Assembly: GCF_000292245.2 (NCBI RefSeq)
Contig: NZ_ALPT02000008.1
Coordinates: forward strand, 8,205-72,204
Reading direction: 5' to 3'
Origin: Alkalihalobacillus alcalophilus ATCC 27647 = CGMCC 1.3604
Lineage (GTDB): Bacteria > Bacillota > Bacilli > Bacillales > Bacillaceae_D
DNA: 64,000 bases
Shown here in pieces: positions 50,785-59,379 of the stretch; position 1 is the stretch's first letter; each line of letters begins with the position of its first letter. The notes below the pieces were generated by a model. The model was not told the DNA's origin. It saw only the letters and a program-made list of their open reading frames with translations, and ran no database searches. The position numbers and the translations under genes were made by a program.

Positions 50785-52104
50785 CTATTGCTTTACAACA
50801 CTTACTAAAGGCTTATCTAATCGGATTAAGTCGGCATAGCTTTCGCGCTCAATCACAACATATGCATCGCCTTCCTCTACAAATACAACAGCAGGACGAG
50901 GAATTCGGTTATAATTATTTGCCATCGAGTATCCGTATGCCCCAGTACAAAACACAGCGAGAATATCTTCATGATTGGCTTTTGGTAATGGTAAATCCCA
51001 AATGAGCATATCACCACTCTCACAGCATTTCCCTGCAATCGAGTACACCTCTTCGGTTTGTTCAGCCGCTCTATTTGCAAGTACAGCCTCATATTTTGCT
51101 TGATATAAGGCTGGTCTTAAGTTATCACTCATCCCACCATCAACAGATAAATAATGACGAATCGCAGGAAGTTCTTTAGAAGAACCGATCGAATAAAGAG
51201 TTGTACCCGCATCCCCAACTAAAGAACGACCTGGCTCAATCCAAATTTCCGGAAGGTCCATATTAGATTCCGCCGATTTTTCTTTAACAACACGGATCAT
51301 CTCTTTGATATAATTTCCAACTGGTAGTGGAGCATCTTCTTCCGTATAACGGATACCAAAACCACCACCTAAATTTAAAACCTTTGGGACATATTGATAA
51401 TTTTCACGCCATTGATTAATATATTGATAAATCTTTTCAACCGCCATCACAAAACCAGTTGTTTCAAAGATTTGCGAACCAATATGACTATGGATGCCTA
51501 ATAATTCAATTTTTTCTGCCTTTAAAGCACGTTCAATCGCTTCAGCCGCTTGACCGCTTTCTAAATCAAATCCGAATTTAGAATCTTCTTGGCCTGTTGA
51601 AATATAATCATGTGTATGAGCCTCAACTCCAGGTGTAATACGTAACAAAACATTCATCTTTGTTTCTTTTTCTAAACAAATCCGACTTAGCTGTTCAAGC
51701 TCATAAAAGTTATCAACAACAACACAACCAATTTTAGCTTCAACAGCCATTTCTAATTCACTTATGCTTTTGTTATTGCCATGAAAATGGATACGTCCCA
51801 TTGGAACATTGGCTTTGATCGCTGTATATAATTCCCCACCAGAAACAACATCAAGGCTTAAGCCTAGCTCTGAAGCTAATTGAAACATCGCTAAACAGCT
51901 AAAAGCTTTACTAGCATACGCTACTTGATAAGGTACGCCCTCATCTATAAATGCATCTTGAAATTGTTTAGCACGTTGTTTAATTAAGGCCATGTCATAA
52001 ACAAATAAAGGTGTTCCATATTGTTTCGCTAGTTGGACCGTATCAACCCCACCAATTTCTAAATGACCAAATTCATTAATTCGACTCGTTCCATGTGTAT
52101 ACAT
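50785..52104 (-). CDS. lysA: diaminopimelate decarboxylase
   Basis: Last step of lysine synthesis: meso-DAP to lysine, PLP-dependent. 439 aa. Lysine Schiff-base motif VAYASKAFSCLAMFQL, HIGSQIFE, NLGGGFGIRY, EPGRSLVG and the C-terminal CESGDMLIWD/GAYGYSMANNYN. Controlled by the lysine riboswitch directly upstream. Depletes DAP, so it is also linked to spore cortex and DPA supply. Confidence 0.97.
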   Translation of the reverse strand: MYTHGTSRINEFGHLEIGGVDTVQLAKQYGTPLFVYDMALIKQRAKQFQDAFIDEGVPYQVAYASKAFSCLAMFQLASELGLSLDVVSGGELYTAIKANVPMGRIHFHGNNKSISELEMAVEAKIGCVVVDNFYELEQLSRICLEKETKMNVLLRITPGVEAHTHDYISTGQEDSKFGFDLESGQAAEAIERALKAEKIELLGIHSHIGSQIFETTGFVMAVEKIYQYINQWRENYQYVPKVLNLGGGFGIRYTEEDAPLPVGNYIKEMIRVVKEKSAESNMDLPEIWIEPGRSLVGDAGTTLYSIGSSKELPAIRHYLSVDGGMSDNLRPALYQAKYEAVLANRAAEQTEEVYSIAGKCCESGDMLIWDLPLPKANHEDILAVFCTGAYGYSMANNYNRIPRPAVVFVEEGDAYVVIERESYADLIRLDKPLVSVVKQ

Positions 52105-52171
52105 TTATCTCTCTCCTTTATACGATCGTCATCTCTTTTGTGGAGAACACCTATCATTGTTAAGCCTACTA

Positions 52172-52207
52172 AAAAAGAAAAAACAGCTAGTTGTTACACT
52201 AGCTGTT
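52172..52207 (-). terminator. attenuator terminator of the lysA leader
   Basis: Perfect stem AAACAGCTAGT/ACTAGCTGTTT (52181-52207) followed on the minus strand by TTTTTTCTTTTTT. Expression platform of the lysine riboswitch. Confidence 0.92.
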
Positions 52208-52226
52208 TGCTGACGTAACCTCACTC

Positions 52227-52402
52227 AAAAAGAATAGTTCTCCACTGATCAAAATCAGTGACAGTCCGTTATTTATTCAATAACGACCCAGCTTTATAAA
52301 TGGTGGTACATTTATATGCTTCGGCAAGTTGACCTTTTTACTTAAGTCATCGCTATCCACTAGCTCTTTAAGTATACTCATTCGCCTTGCACCTCTACCC
52401 CA
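52227..52402 (-). promoter_or_regulatory. lysine riboswitch (L box)
   Basis: On the minus strand the leader shows the L-box landmarks in order: GGGTAGAGGTGC, GAGTA, TTGCCGAAGC, GCTGGGTCG, TTGAATAAATAACG, GGACTGTC and GTGGAGAACTATTC. The first and last close helix P1. It lies between spoVAF and lysA and controls lysA by attenuation. Confidence 0.94.
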
Positions 52403-52435
52403 CTTTCACATGAGGTTCATGAAATTGTTGCTATA

Positions 52436-52464
52436 ACTTTACCATAATCATACGTTTGTCGCAA
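52436..52464 (-). promoter_or_regulatory. probable promoter of lysA
   Basis: TTGCGA (52459-52464), 17-bp spacer, TAAAGT (52436-52441), about 35 bp upstream of the L box. Hexamers match the consensus at four of six positions each. Confidence 0.5.
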
Positions 52465-52493
52465 CCAGATCATTCACCAATTATCAATCATTT

Positions 52494-53987
52494 TTATTCT
52501 TTTTTCACATCCTGCTTAATTGGGTCTTGTGGGCTTACAATACTCGGTCTCCATCGCATCGAAGGGACATTAGCACGAATCACGAGCTGCCATAATGCTG
52601 GAGGATCAAATGGAATAAATGGCCAGAAATACGGCTTATTTAAAGGCTTAATTGCCGTTAAGCAAAGGATTAAAAGGAGCGTTCCAATCACAAAGCCAGG
52701 CACTTTAAAAAATCCAACCGCAAGTACGAGTAAAATCCTGACAATTCGAAGTGCCACCCCTAACTCATGACTAGGGGTCGCAAACATACCAATCGCCCCT
52801 AAGGCTACATATAAAATAACCTCAGCTGTAAAATAGCCGACTTCAATCGCCATTTCTCCAATCAGTAATGCAGCTACTAACCCTAATGCCGTTGCTAAAG
52901 GAGAAGGCGTATGGACAGCTGCCATCCTCAGGAGCTCAATCCCAAACTCAGCAAAAAGAATCTGTAAGAGAATCGGAATATTATTTGTTTCCTCTGGACC
53001 AATAAAATCTAAAATAGGCGGTAAAAGGGCCGGGTTAATGACCAACAATAACCAAAACGGAATAATAAATAATGAGGCAAATATCCCTAGTGTTCTCGTC
53101 CACCTTAAAAAAGTACCCACAGCTGGTGCTTGACGATATTCTTCTGCATGCTGTATATGATGGAAAAACGTCGTCGGTGTAATAATAACACTTGGTGATG
53201 TATCGACCATGATCAACACATGGCCCTCAAGCAGATGAGTCGCAGCGACATCTGGTCTCTCCGTATAACGCACAAGCGGAAATGGATCATAACCTTGTCT
53301 AACAATATATTCTTCAATCACTTTATCTGACATCGTGATCCCATCTATTTCAATCGCACCGAGCTCTTTTTTTAGAATATTAACAAGGTCTGGATCGGCA
53401 ATTCCATCAATATACGAAATGCAAATATCTGTTTTCGACCGAACACCGACCTTAGTGATCTCATTACGTAACCGCTCATCTCGAATTCTTCGTCTCACTA
53501 AAGCAGTATTAATTATTATGTTTTCGGTAAAACCATCTCGTGCCCCACGAACGACTCTTTCTGTATCAGGTTCTTCCGGCCCTCGACCTGGGTATGAACG
53601 CACATCGATAATAAACGCTTCATCATATCCTTCAACAATGATAAAAATAAGACCAGAAAGCATTTGCGTAATCGCTTGATTGACCGAATTCGTTTCTTCT
53701 ACTTGTACATGTGTCAAATGATTTTTTATAGTTGCAAAAACTTCCGTCGTTTTCCGGTTTCTCGCCCCGAGTTCCATGAGCTCCTTCATAATTTCAATAA
53801 TATATAAGTTGTCTGTGAGACCCGTTACATAATAGATGCCAATTTTCTTGTCTAATATGACGAGTTCCCGAACCCCAACATCAAATGTTTGGTCAAGGCC
53901 AAGCCTTTTTTCCAAGTATGCGATATTCTCATCATAATTTTTTGAGAAATACTTTTCCTCAACGGTTGGTTTTGTCATAAAATCCAC
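52494..53987 (-). CDS. spoVAF: SpoVAF, GerA-family spore membrane protein
   Basis: Germinant-receptor A-subunit-like protein of 497 aa. A large N-terminal soluble domain (SGLIFIIVEGYDEAFIIDVRSYPGRGPEEPDTERVVRG) is followed by five or so membrane helices from residue 285 (FASLFIIPFWLLLVINPALLP; AVGFFKVPGFVIGTLLLILC). In B. subtilis SpoVAF with partner FigP amplifies germination. Overlaps spoVAEa by 29 bp; start ATG 53987 (a second ATG is 3 codons in). Last gene of the main spoVA operon. Confidence 0.95.
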   Translation of the reverse strand: MDFMTKPTVEEKYFSKNYDENIAYLEKRLGLDQTFDVGVRELVILDKKIGIYYVTGLTDNLYIIEIMKELMELGARNRKTTEVFATIKNHLTHVQVEETNSVNQAITQMLSGLIFIIVEGYDEAFIIDVRSYPGRGPEEPDTERVVRGARDGFTENIIINTALVRRRIRDERLRNEITKVGVRSKTDICISYIDGIADPDLVNILKKELGAIEIDGITMSDKVIEEYIVRQGYDPFPLVRYTERPDVAATHLLEGHVLIMVDTSPSVIITPTTFFHHIQHAEEYRQAPAVGTFLRWTRTLGIFASLFIIPFWLLLVINPALLPPILDFIGPEETNNIPILLQILFAEFGIELLRMAAVHTPSPLATALGLVAALLIGEMAIEVGYFTAEVILYVALGAIGMFATPSHELGVALRIVRILLVLAVGFFKVPGFVIGTLLLILCLTAIKPLNKPYFWPFIPFDPPALWQLVIRANVPSMRWRPSIVSPQDPIKQDVKKE

Positions 53988-54540
53988 TCCTTTCTAAGAT
54001 TAGCTGCACCGCCTTTTTCGTAATGGGTGCTCCTTTTTGCACAAGATCAAAACCACCCATTTTCCCGATATCTCCTACACCAACGACTATCGGCAGGTTA
54101 AACTCATCCAATATATATAATGTATCGCCATTTATTCTCCCAATTTCTAAGTCTGGAAATCCTGCTTTGTCTACACCGTATTCAGTTAAGTTACCAAAAC
54201 GATCGATACTAACATCAATCTTTGCCCATTCACGCGAATGAGTCGCAGAAGCTACGGCTATCGCTCCTAACACATTCATTTGCGGATGGTCATAGACGAT
54301 TCTCATCGCATGCTCACCTAAACCTTCATAACGACTCCCACTATCATCAAACATAACCAACACAGGACTATTTGGAGTTTTTAAAATAAGTTGGACTAAT
54401 TCTTTTCCTGTCAAATGAGAAGGGTTTCCTGATGATTGACTAATACACCGACCACCTACTTCAGTTGCCGCTAATTGCACGGCCTTTTTGGCTGCATCGT
54501 CACCATCCGTAATAAAGATGACATCACGTTTATCCAACAC
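53959..54540 (-). CDS. spoVAEa: SpoVAEa (SpoVAE N-terminal-type soluble subunit)
   Basis: Soluble protein of 193 aa. DVIFITDGDDAAKKAVQLAATEVGGRCISQSSGNPS at the start and VMFDDSGSRYEGLGEHAMRIVYDHPQMNVLGAIAVAS in the middle are typical of SpoVAEa (DUF1657-unrelated). It sits on the outer face of the spore inner membrane in B. subtilis. Only the main operon has this subunit; the accessory operon lacks it. Starts 4 bp after spoVAEb. Confidence 0.95.
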   Translation of the reverse strand: MLDKRDVIFITDGDDAAKKAVQLAATEVGGRCISQSSGNPSHLTGKELVQLILKTPNSPVLVMFDDSGSRYEGLGEHAMRIVYDHPQMNVLGAIAVASATHSREWAKIDVSIDRFGNLTEYGVDKAGFPDLEIGRINGDTLYILDEFNLPIVVGVGDIGKMGGFDLVQKGAPITKKAVQLILERSGFYDKTNR

Positions 54541-54544
54541 TTCA

Positions 54545-54895
54545 TTACCCCCTCGGTTTAAAGAAAATGGCAGCTAAAAAACTAAACAAAATCGTCGAGG
54601 AAAGACCGACAGATGTTACTTCAAACATCCCCATCCCAATCCCAATAAACCCTTCTCTGCCACCTTCAAGCATGGCACCATGGACAAAAGAATGACCAAA
54701 GTTCGTAATCGGAACAAAGGCACCTGCCCCAGCAAAGTCAATTAACCGATCATATAAATGAAACCCATCTAACAAAGCACCTAATGTGACCAACACACAA
54801 AGAGTATGAATCGGTGATAGTTTCCCTAGATCAAGCAATACTTGTCCTAAAAAACAAATAAGTCCTCCAACAAGAAAAGCAGCTATATATTCCAT
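54545..54895 (-). CDS. spoVAEb: SpoVAEb
   Basis: Membrane subunit of 116 aa with LVGGLICFLGQVLLDLGKLSP and the core FAGAGAFVPITNFGHSFVHGAM. Part of the DPA channel. Three bases after spoVAD. Paralogue of the accessory-operon protein at 6761-7111. Confidence 0.95.
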   Translation of the reverse strand: MEYIAAFLVGGLICFLGQVLLDLGKLSPIHTLCVLVTLGALLDGFHLYDRLIDFAGAGAFVPITNFGHSFVHGAMLEGGREGFIGIGMGMFEVTSVGLSSTILFSFLAAIFFKPRG

Positions 54896-54898
54896 ACT

Positions 54899-55903
54899 TT
54901 ATCCCTCCAATTGAAAGGAGACTGCATGAGCAATACATGGAATCGATTCCTTTTGATAAATCATAAAAGGATTTAATAAAGCCCCAGTCGCAACAACAAG
55001 TAACCTCTTAAATTTTCCTTTTTTCATTTCATTAAATAAATGACCAAAGGTGACGACCGCACAACAGGCCGCTCCACTCCCTCCAGAAAAGACATTTTGT
55101 CCTGGAGCATAAATCATCACACCACAATCATCATAATTTTTTGGAAGTGTAATCCCCTCATCTTCCAATAGCTTATGCAAAATTCCAGATCCTACACGCG
55201 CTAAATCACCTGTGACGATTAAGTCATAGTCTTCTACCGTCGTATTTGTATTTTGTAAATGGGTTTTCATCGTATCAACAGCTGCTGGAGCCATGGCTGC
55301 TCCAAATTGAAAAGGATTTTTAATCTCGTAATCAATAACTTTGCCAATCGTTGCCGAGTGAAGACGAATATGATTTTTTTCTTTGCTTATCAAACTAGCT
55401 CCAGCCCCTGTCACTGTAAATGAAGAAGTTTCAGAACGTTGTACCGCAAACTCAGTCGGGTAACGAAATTGTCTTTCTGCCGTAGAATGATGACTACTCG
55501 TTGCAACTAGGACCGAATCGGCATAATCGCCATCAAGCAATAGAGCTCCAGTAGCCATGGCTTCCATAGAAGTAGCACATGCAGAAAATACGCCCAAATA
55601 GGGTATCGGTAAATCCTTCGCTATGTAATTAGATGTCACCATCTGATTCAATAAATCACCCGCAATAAAAAAATCGATTTCTTCAATTTTCCTTCCTGCT
55701 TTTTCTAAACTAATTTCAATCGCTTCTTTCATCAATTTTCGTTCCGCTAATTCCCATGTTTCTTCTCCACAATAAAGTTTTTCATAATATTTATCATAGC
55801 TTTCTCTTAACGGGCCTTCCGCTTCTTTTGGACCAACAACTGTCCCTGTCGATTGGACATAAATAGGAGTTTTATAAATCCATGTTTGTTTTTTAAAACG
55901 CAT
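54899..55903 (-). CDS. spoVAD: SpoVAD
   Basis: Soluble DPA-binding thiolase-fold protein of 334 aa. STGTVVGPKEAEG, GVFSACATSMEAMATGALLL, AAMAPAAVDTMKTHL and GGSGAACCAVVTFGH are the family landmarks. Start ATG 55903, 27 bp after spoVAC. Required for DPA uptake into the forespore in B. subtilis. Confidence 0.96.
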   Translation of the reverse strand: MRFKKQTWIYKTPIYVQSTGTVVGPKEAEGPLRESYDKYYEKLYCGEETWELAERKLMKEAIEISLEKAGRKIEEIDFFIAGDLLNQMVTSNYIAKDLPIPYLGVFSACATSMEAMATGALLLDGDYADSVLVATSSHHSTAERQFRYPTEFAVQRSETSSFTVTGAGASLISKEKNHIRLHSATIGKVIDYEIKNPFQFGAAMAPAAVDTMKTHLQNTNTTVEDYDLIVTGDLARVGSGILHKLLEDEGITLPKNYDDCGVMIYAPGQNVFSGGSGAACCAVVTFGHLFNEMKKGKFKRLLVVATGALLNPFMIYQKESIPCIAHAVSFQLEG

Positions 55904-55930
55904 CCAGACAACTCCTCTGCTTAATTTCTC

Positions 55931-56392
55931 TTAGTTGATAATAAATTGGATTAATAAACGAATAAGACCGACGATATAAGAAGCTAAAACTCCAAAGGCA
56001 ATGATCGCTCCCGTTAACTTGAACATATGGGCCCCTACTCCATAAACTAAACCCTCACTTCGATATTCTAACGCTGCACTCGTCATCGCATTTGTAAAAC
56101 CTGTGACCGGTACTAATGTCCCCGCCCCCGCATATTGTCCGAACCGATCAAAAACTCCTAATCCTGTTAATAAAGCCGTGATGACAATAATTGTCGATAA
56201 CATCAAACTTCTCGCTTCGATTTCATTAATGGCTAGGGACGAAAGATAGAAATTGCTGATCCATTGCCCAGCCATACAAATAAGTCCACCGATACAAAAC
56301 GCCTTAAAACCCTTATTAAAAAAACCTCGTTTCGGTTGAAAAAGCTCAATGTTTTTATGATATTGTTGAATTTGTTTTGAATTTGCCATCAT
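55931..56392 (-). CDS. spoVAC: SpoVAC
   Basis: Membrane protein of 153 aa with a polar N-terminus and four helices; core YAGAGTLVPVTGFTNAMTSAALEYRSEG. The start is ATG 56392 or 56389 (tandem ATGs) after AAAGGAG; a frame open to 56434 is not used. First gene of the main spoVA operon as found here, with its own sigma-G promoter. The usual upstream partners spoVAA and spoVAB are missing. Confidence 0.95.
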   Translation of the reverse strand: MMANSKQIQQYHKNIELFQPKRGFFNKGFKAFCIGGLICMAGQWISNFYLSSLAINEIEARSLMLSTIIVITALLTGLGVFDRFGQYAGAGTLVPVTGFTNAMTSAALEYRSEGLVYGVGAHMFKLTGAIIAFGVLASYIVGLIRLLIQFIIN

Positions 56393-56464
56393 CGGAGCTC
56401 CTTTATTTCGTTTAAAGTCTGAATACAAACACAAGTCACAAGCTCTTCCTCACATTCTTTTTGT

Positions 56465-56493
56465 TAGTATGTGACATCCACTTTTTTTCATTC
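56465..56493 (-). promoter_or_regulatory. sigma-G promoter of the main spoVA operon
   Basis: GAATG (56489-56493), 17-bp spacer, CATACTA (56465-56471), a full match to the sigma-G consensus GHATR / CATWHTA. Shows that the operon now begins at spoVAC. Confidence 0.82.
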
Positions 56494-56520
56494 TTATTCA
56501 TTCATCCATTAAGAGAATCA

Positions 56521-56549
56521 AAAAACGCCATTCATCATGAATGACGTTC
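56521..56549 (-). terminator. terminator of the YhaPQ-type ABC operon
   Basis: AACG-CATTCAT/ATGAATG-CGTT hairpin with TTTTTTG after it on the minus strand. Confidence 0.88.
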
Positions 56550-56561
56550 CTCTTATAAATG

Positions 56562-57803
56562 TTATTGTTTAATCCATTTTAAGATTTCTTTCGGTGTTGC
56601 ATTTTTACCGTACATTAAAATGCCTGTTTTAAATACTTTTCCTGCTAGCTTCATTAACAACCAAATCGAAATAAATAAAATCACTAATGCAATAATAATC
56701 TCAATCCATGGCCATTGTTCAAGCATTGAAAGACGAATAATGAGTACACCTGGTGCAGTAAATGGAACAAAGCTTCCAATTTGGGCAATCAACCCTTCTG
56801 GATCAGCCAAAATCGGTCCAATTAAAATAAATGGTAGCCAAGGTAACATAAAGACAATCCCTTGGAAGTTACTTGTAGAACTCACCTCATCAACAGTTGC
56901 TCCGATCCCAACAAAAATTGACGCAAATAATAAGTAACCCGCAATCGCGATTACGACAAGGACAAGCAATTCTGGCACGAATAAATAACTTAATAATGGA
57001 AAATCGACATACCAGACTAGGAATGGCAGAATTAGGACAATCCACCCTGTTACTTGAATGATTCCAAGAGCAAAATAGCCGATGATTTTTCCTTGCATCA
57101 AATCATATGGTGTAATCGAGGACAAAATCATTTCAGACACTTTTTCTTTCTTTTCCTGTGAGGCACTTGTAAAAATCATCATCCCTGTAATAACGACAGA
57201 AAATAAAATGACCCCAGCAAAGATTCCAGGAACTAACCGCTCTAAAAACGAAAATTCACTTGCTGCTTCTTCCGTTTCTCCACTACCATCGGTCTGATTA
57301 CTAGTTTGCACTTGCGGATCAAAGACGATTGGTGCGGTTGCTACAGTTGCTTCTTCTAATTCAAAACCTAATTTCTCTAATTGAATTTGTTTCAAGGACG
57401 ACTGTAAAGCCTGTAAAACATACACATCTGCTTCACTCAAATCATCACTCATGTAAACGGGAATATGCCCCGTCAAGATTTCTTCTTCTGTTAATGAAAG
57501 ATACACACTATTTTCTAGTTCCTTTAATTCTTCTAACATTAAACCTTCATTAACAATATGATCCTCCACTTCCCAATTTAAGGCCTCTAAGTTAAGTTCA
57601 TTTTCTAGTTCAGCCCATACTTCCAATGGATCGTTTATATAAACATTGAGCGCCGCCTCTTCTCCATCGCCACCACTAAATAACATCGGAATGGAGAAAA
57701 ACAACAGAAATAACAGTGGTGTTGATACAATCGAAATAATGAATGATTTATTTAATAAATTTCGTTTGATTTCCCATTTGGCCACTTTTAAACTATTACG
57801 CAT
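56562..57803 (-). CDS. ABC-2 family permease (YhaP/NatB-like)
   Basis: Membrane protein of 413 aa from ATG 57803 (AAAGGAG 8 bp upstream). One N-terminal helix (SFIISIVSTPLLFLLFFSIP) is followed by a large extracytoplasmic region (residues 50-175), then five or six C-terminal helices from residue 190. Layout matches YhaP/NatB-type sodium-efflux ABC permeases. Overlaps the ATPase gene by 8 bp. Substrate not proven; Na+ or drug efflux is possible. Confidence 0.87.
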   Translation of the reverse strand: MRNSLKVAKWEIKRNLLNKSFIISIVSTPLLFLLFFSIPMLFSGGDGEEAALNVYINDPLEVWAELENELNLEALNWEVEDHIVNEGLMLEELKELENSVYLSLTEEEILTGHIPVYMSDDLSEADVYVLQALQSSLKQIQLEKLGFELEEATVATAPIVFDPQVQTSNQTDGSGETEEAASEFSFLERLVPGIFAGVILFSVVITGMMIFTSASQEKKEKVSEMILSSITPYDLMQGKIIGYFALGIIQVTGWIVLILPFLVWYVDFPLLSYLFVPELLVLVVIAIAGYLLFASIFVGIGATVDEVSSTSNFQGIVFMLPWLPFILIGPILADPEGLIAQIGSFVPFTAPGVLIIRLSMLEQWPWIEIIIALVILFISIWLLMKLAGKVFKTGILMYGKNATPKEILKWIKQ

Positions 57804-58722
57804 TGAGAAACTCCTTTCCATTTAACCGATCAGAAGCAATATCAATAAAAATCTCATGTAAAGAAATACGATCAATCGTTAATTCTTGAATATCGAGTTC
57901 AGCTGACAACTGTCTAATCCAATCATTGATTTGAACGTCCTTAGTTAAAAATAATGTAGAGCGGTCTCCTGTTTGTTCAACACGTTCCACATTATTTAAT
58001 CGTTCTAACACGGAAAGCTCGTTTTCTCCAATAATCGTACATTTAAAGTTCGCAAATTTCCGTTTTACTTCATCTAAAGAACCATAAATCACTTTTTGAC
58101 CACGGTGAATCATAAAAAGTCGATCACAAAGCTCCTCAACAATATTCATTTGATGAGATGATAATAAAATGGCTGTCCCGTTATTAGCCAACTGTTTAAT
58201 TTCTTTTTTAAACAACTCTTGACTGACTGGATCCAATCCTGAAAATGGTTCATCTAAAATTAATAATTCAGGCTCATGAATAATGGAAGCGATAAATTGA
58301 ACTTTTTGGGCCATCCCTTTGGAAAGCTCTTCGATTGAACTTTTATCCTTTCCTTCTAACCCTAACTTTTTTAATAAATCTAGTGCTCGCTCACGGGCTT
58401 TTTTGAGCGGATAATCTTTTAAATCGGCAAAATAAAGAAGTAAATCAATCACCTTTACACTTTTATATAACCCACGTTCCTCTGGTAAATAGCCAATTTT
58501 TGCACGAGGAACATGCTTTACTTGTTCTCCCAAAAAGCTAATTTCTCCTTCATCCGGATACATAATCCCCATAATGTTCCGAATCGATGTTGACTTCCCG
58601 GCTCCATTTGGACCAAGAATCGCCATAATCTCCCCTTTATGAACTTCAAATGTAATATCTGAAATGACTTTTTTGTCTTTAAACGCTTTGCCAAGCCCTT
58701 TCACCTTTAATACTGGATCCAT
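57796..58722 (-). CDS. ABC transporter ATP-binding protein (YhaQ/NatA-like)
   Basis: ATPase of 308 aa. Walker A GPNGAGKST, signature LSKGMAQKVQF, Walker B LLILDEPFSGLDP, H-loop LLSSHQMN. C-terminal DUF4162-like domain as in YhaQ. First gene of the two-gene operon. It occupies the place where spoVAA and spoVAB lie in B. subtilis. Confidence 0.92.
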   Translation of the reverse strand: MDPVLKVKGLGKAFKDKKVISDITFEVHKGEIMAILGPNGAGKSTSIRNIMGIMYPDEGEISFLGEQVKHVPRAKIGYLPEERGLYKSVKVIDLLLYFADLKDYPLKKARERALDLLKKLGLEGKDKSSIEELSKGMAQKVQFIASIIHEPELLILDEPFSGLDPVSQELFKKEIKQLANNGTAILLSSHQMNIVEELCDRLFMIHRGQKVIYGSLDEVKRKFANFKCTIIGENELSVLERLNNVERVEQTGDRSTLFLTKDVQINDWIRQLSAELDIQELTIDRISLHEIFIDIASDRLNGKEFLNA

Positions 58723-58974
58723 TTCTCATCTCCCTTTCCTATTCTCTCTTTTGTTATATACGTCCTTTCTTCCTAAAAGTTTCAACTTATTTGATGTGCA
58801 GCTGCCTTCCTCACTTTTAATTTACCTGATTAACTAGTAGATAAGAACCTTTCAGTTATATGGTAAGTTATTCGGTTAGTTAGTTATGTAGTTAACTATA
58901 AATCCATTCGATTAATCTGTCAATAAAAAACAAAGCTCATTTTAGAACTTTGCAATACATTCCTTGATTATTTC
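58723..58974. other. gene-free region upstream of the YhaPQ-type operon
   Basis: AT-rich stretch that should hold the operon promoter. It includes the tandem GTTA/GTTAG-rich run near 58860-58905 (repeated TTAGTTA-like words), a possible regulator site. No gene. Confidence 0.45.
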
Positions 58975-59310
58975 ATTTTTTGCACCGTAATTTCTCGTGG
59001 CACCGCTTTTCATTACCTATTACCAGTTATTCGCACCGTAATTTCTCGCAGCACCGCTTTTCATTACCAATTCCCTTTTATTCGCACCTTAATTTCTCGC
59101 AGCACCGCTTTTCATTACCAATTCCCTTTTATTCGCACCTTAATTTCTCGCAGCACCGCTTTTCATTACCAATTCCCTTTTATTCGCACACTAATTTCCC
59201 GCAGCATCGGTTTTCATTACCATTCCCCTTTTATTCGCACACTAATTTCCAAAAGCACCGTTTTTCATTACCAATCACCCGTTTTTCGTATCGGAACCTC
59301 TCCTGATTTC
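58975..59310. repeat. 51-bp tandem array D (7 units)
   Basis: Units start at 58981, 59032, 59083, 59134, 59185, 59236 and 59287 (degraded), exact 51-bp register. GTAAT or its variants CTTAAT/CACTAAT and CATTACC alternate every 25-26 bp. Filler TTTCTCGCAGCACCGC is nearly constant through the middle units, a sign of recent homogenisation. It lies directly beside the sigF terminator. Confidence 0.95.
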
Positions 59311-59322
59311 GCTATCCCCCAC

Positions 59323-59354
59323 AAAAAAACAAGCCCATCTTAAATAGGCTTGTC
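59323..59354. terminator. terminator of the spoIIA operon
   Basis: ACAAGCC/GGCTTGT hairpin followed by seven Ts on the minus strand, 26 bp beyond the sigF stop. Confidence 0.9.
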
Positions 59355-59379
59355 ATTAAAAATAACTTGTTCAATTTAA

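Noticed and set aside
52227..52402. T-box leader for lysA
   Set aside because: No T-box sequence (AGGGTGGNACCGCG) or specifier loop; the conserved words are those of the lysine riboswitch.
58975..59310. Possible CRISPR array
   Set aside because: There are no unique spacers: whole 51-bp units repeat, half-sites alternate in orientation, and no cas gene is nearby.
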